Shown: positions 62,596-64,000 of the stretch, piece after piece
Layout of the letters: every line of letters begins with the position of its first letter
Position numbering within the stretch: position 1 is the first letter of the stretch
From: Arion vulgaris
Taxonomy: Eukaryota > Mollusca > Gastropoda > Stylommatophora > Arionidae
NCBI GenBank assembly: GCA_020796225.1
Contig: CM036758.1
Coordinates: forward strand, 30,483,647 to 30,547,646
Length of the DNA: 64,000 bases
Direction: 5' to 3'
Position numbers and translations under genes: made by a program
Notes under the pieces: model-generated
What the model saw: only the letters and a program-made list of their open reading frames with translations
The model's database searches: none
Told to the model about the DNA's origin: nothing

Positions 62596-63090
62596 TTAGT
62601 TTGTTCCTTTCGTGCCAAATGCGGAACATAGGGCAGAGGTTTTAGATCTCCGCGTGATGCGGTTCGTTGCTAGCAGTTGGAGATCTTGTATGGTTTTACA
62701 TCCCAATAGTTTACTTTCTTGTAGGATTGTTCTTCGAAGAGAGGTCTTTGGTCTTCCACGTTTTCTTTTCTCAACTTGTGACCACATAAGGACTTGTCGA
62801 TTTAGTCTCTTTTCGTCTGATCTTTTTCTCGCGATCGTCTTTTCGTCTGATCTAAGAACATGACCTAAATATTTCCACCTTCGTTTCATTATAATATTTG
62901 ATACGTGTTGTTGTTATGTTCTATCTCTCACTGTGTTGTTCGAAACGAAATCACTCCATTTTACTTTTAATAATATTCGGAGACATTTATTCTAAAAGCT
63001 GTCCAGTTTCTTATCAATTCTCTCCAACTTTCACAGCCGTAGGTCAGTACCGGAATCACACATGACCTAAACAATTTAACTTTCATATAT
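62596..63090 (-). pseudogene. RTE-like LINE C-terminal fragment inside the hAT-like element
   Basis: Minus strand: VIPVLTYGCESWRELIRN; after frame breaks RRWKYLGHVLRSDEKTIARK, KRKRGRPKTSLRRTILQESK and TSALCSAFGTKGTN. It is absent from copy 1 of the host element, so it is a later insertion. Confidence 0.82.
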
Positions 63091-63907
63091 ATATACAATT
63101 GAACTGACGATTACCTTAAATTAATCTTATTCTATGATGGTTAGTTACTTATTTCTCTATTATTTTCTATATTTTTATACTGTTTTATATATAATTCAAG
63201 ATTCTATCGATAATTAAACTGACTATTTAATCAAGTCCTCGTTTACCTGTGAACCTGTGTTCATTGTTAACCTGTGGGTTGACCACGTAAGAATGAATTT
63301 AGATACGATTGAATGAATATGTCGTAATTATTTTGGCAATTATCATTGCAAGTAGAGGTCAACTGTCAGAGGTCGCAATGTTACATCGTAGATAGACACA
63401 TTTTAGTACGATCCGAAAAAAGTGAGCTGCAATATGCTTGAAGCATTAGAGGTAAGACGTTGAATTTCAGACAGTGTATAATATGTTGTTATAATTTTTT
63501 ATATAGTATTATGATTGTTATATTATTATGATATAATATTTATATTTTAGTGTTATATATTCAACTTTCAAAACTATTTAGTGTCAAGTCAAAAGTAATA
63601 TTTATGAACAAATAAATTTAAAAATAATAATTCACGTTGTTCATTTTTTTGGTGGGGCCGGGCCTTACTGACCCTTAATGACAAGGGGCGTACACGAATT
63701 AGAGATTAAAGATGCTAAGTTTCAGACTGTGTGTGCCATTTTAGCGCTATATATAAACTTTCAAAGCTAATCATCAGTATCACGTTAAAAGTAATAATTA
63801 TGAACAAATAATGTCTAAAATAATACGTACACGCTACTCGTTATGTTTGGTGTGGCCGGGCCCCACTGACCCTTATTGACGAACCGCCCATGAGATATTT
63901 TATATTA

Positions 63908-64000
63908 TCTTAGATCCTCATCATCATCATAAAGTAGCTTGTCCCTCCTGGGCCTTGGCCCCCATAACAGCAGCCCTGAAAAACTATTCTGTGCAAGATG
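63908..64000 (-). pseudogene. RTE-like LINE 3' end, cut by the window
   Basis: CATCATCATCAT is the (GAT)n tail. The minus strand then reads FFRAAVMGAKAQEGQAT, the same C-terminus as at 59060-59110. Confidence 0.75.

Larger units (their letters stand above)
61941..63892 (-). mobile_element. hAT-like composite element, copy 2 (1.95 kb, inverse to copy 1)
   Basis: End B starts CAGTGGTGGCTCGATG at the left. End A, reversed, starts CATGGGCGGTTCGTCAATAA at the right. 63120-63892 aligns with 4605-3865, and the inner blocks (TGGAGTATTTACT, the RT remnant, GTGATTTTGTAATAT, AATTGCTGTAGACA) follow in the same order as in copy 1. Subtracting SINE S-E and the LINE insert leaves about 1.2 kb. I see no clear target duplication. 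Confidence 0.78.

Overview
The window is animal nuclear DNA, most likely from a mollusc or a related lophotrochozoan; this is inferred from content, not proven. It has no bacterial gene order. It carries single-exon Toll-like receptor (TLR) genes in a tandem array, a spliced host gene with canonical GT-AG introns, five or more tRNA-derived SINE families, many LINE fragments, a Penelope-like element, hAT-like elements and MITEs. More than twenty satellite or minisatellite arrays make up a large share of the sequence.

Region by region. 1-3.8 kb: SINEs, a 20-bp satellite with a higher-order structure, a MITE and a LINE scrap. 3.9-6.3 kb: a hAT-like element containing an I-clade LINE that itself contains a SINE. 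6.3-16.65 kb: a head-to-tail TLR array on the minus strand with a period of about 3.27 kb. Copy C is intact (995 aa). Copy B has frameshifts. Copy A has one nonsense change at the first TIR residue. A fourth unit survives only as a 5' stub. 16.65-29.5 kb: satellites, a rearranged Penelope-like element with inverted arms, LINE tails, and a 27-bp minisatellite made of perfect splice-donor motifs. 29.77-48.6 kb: a CAP-superfamily gene (GAPR-1/GLIPR2-like) on the minus strand. I assembled it from five short exons whose splice phases all agree. Its introns hold at least ten different tandem arrays, and two of those arrays are built from copies of the exon-intron junction next to them. 48.7-64 kb: LINE and SINE fragments, more arrays, a hairpin, and a second copy of the 3.9-6.3 kb hAT-like element in inverse orientation.

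Only two host loci are supported: the TLR cluster (innate pathogen sensing) and the CAP gene (a small, probably intracellular SCP-domain protein). They lie on the same strand, but nothing shows that they work together. Most long open frames elsewhere are artefacts of stop-free tandem repeats.

About a dozen insertions are anchored by target-site duplications visible in the sequence, so much of the order of events can be read. Several arrays contain patches of dense random indels, and TLR copy B has homopolymer-length changes. Local consensus quality may therefore be imperfect, and broken genes should be checked against reads.
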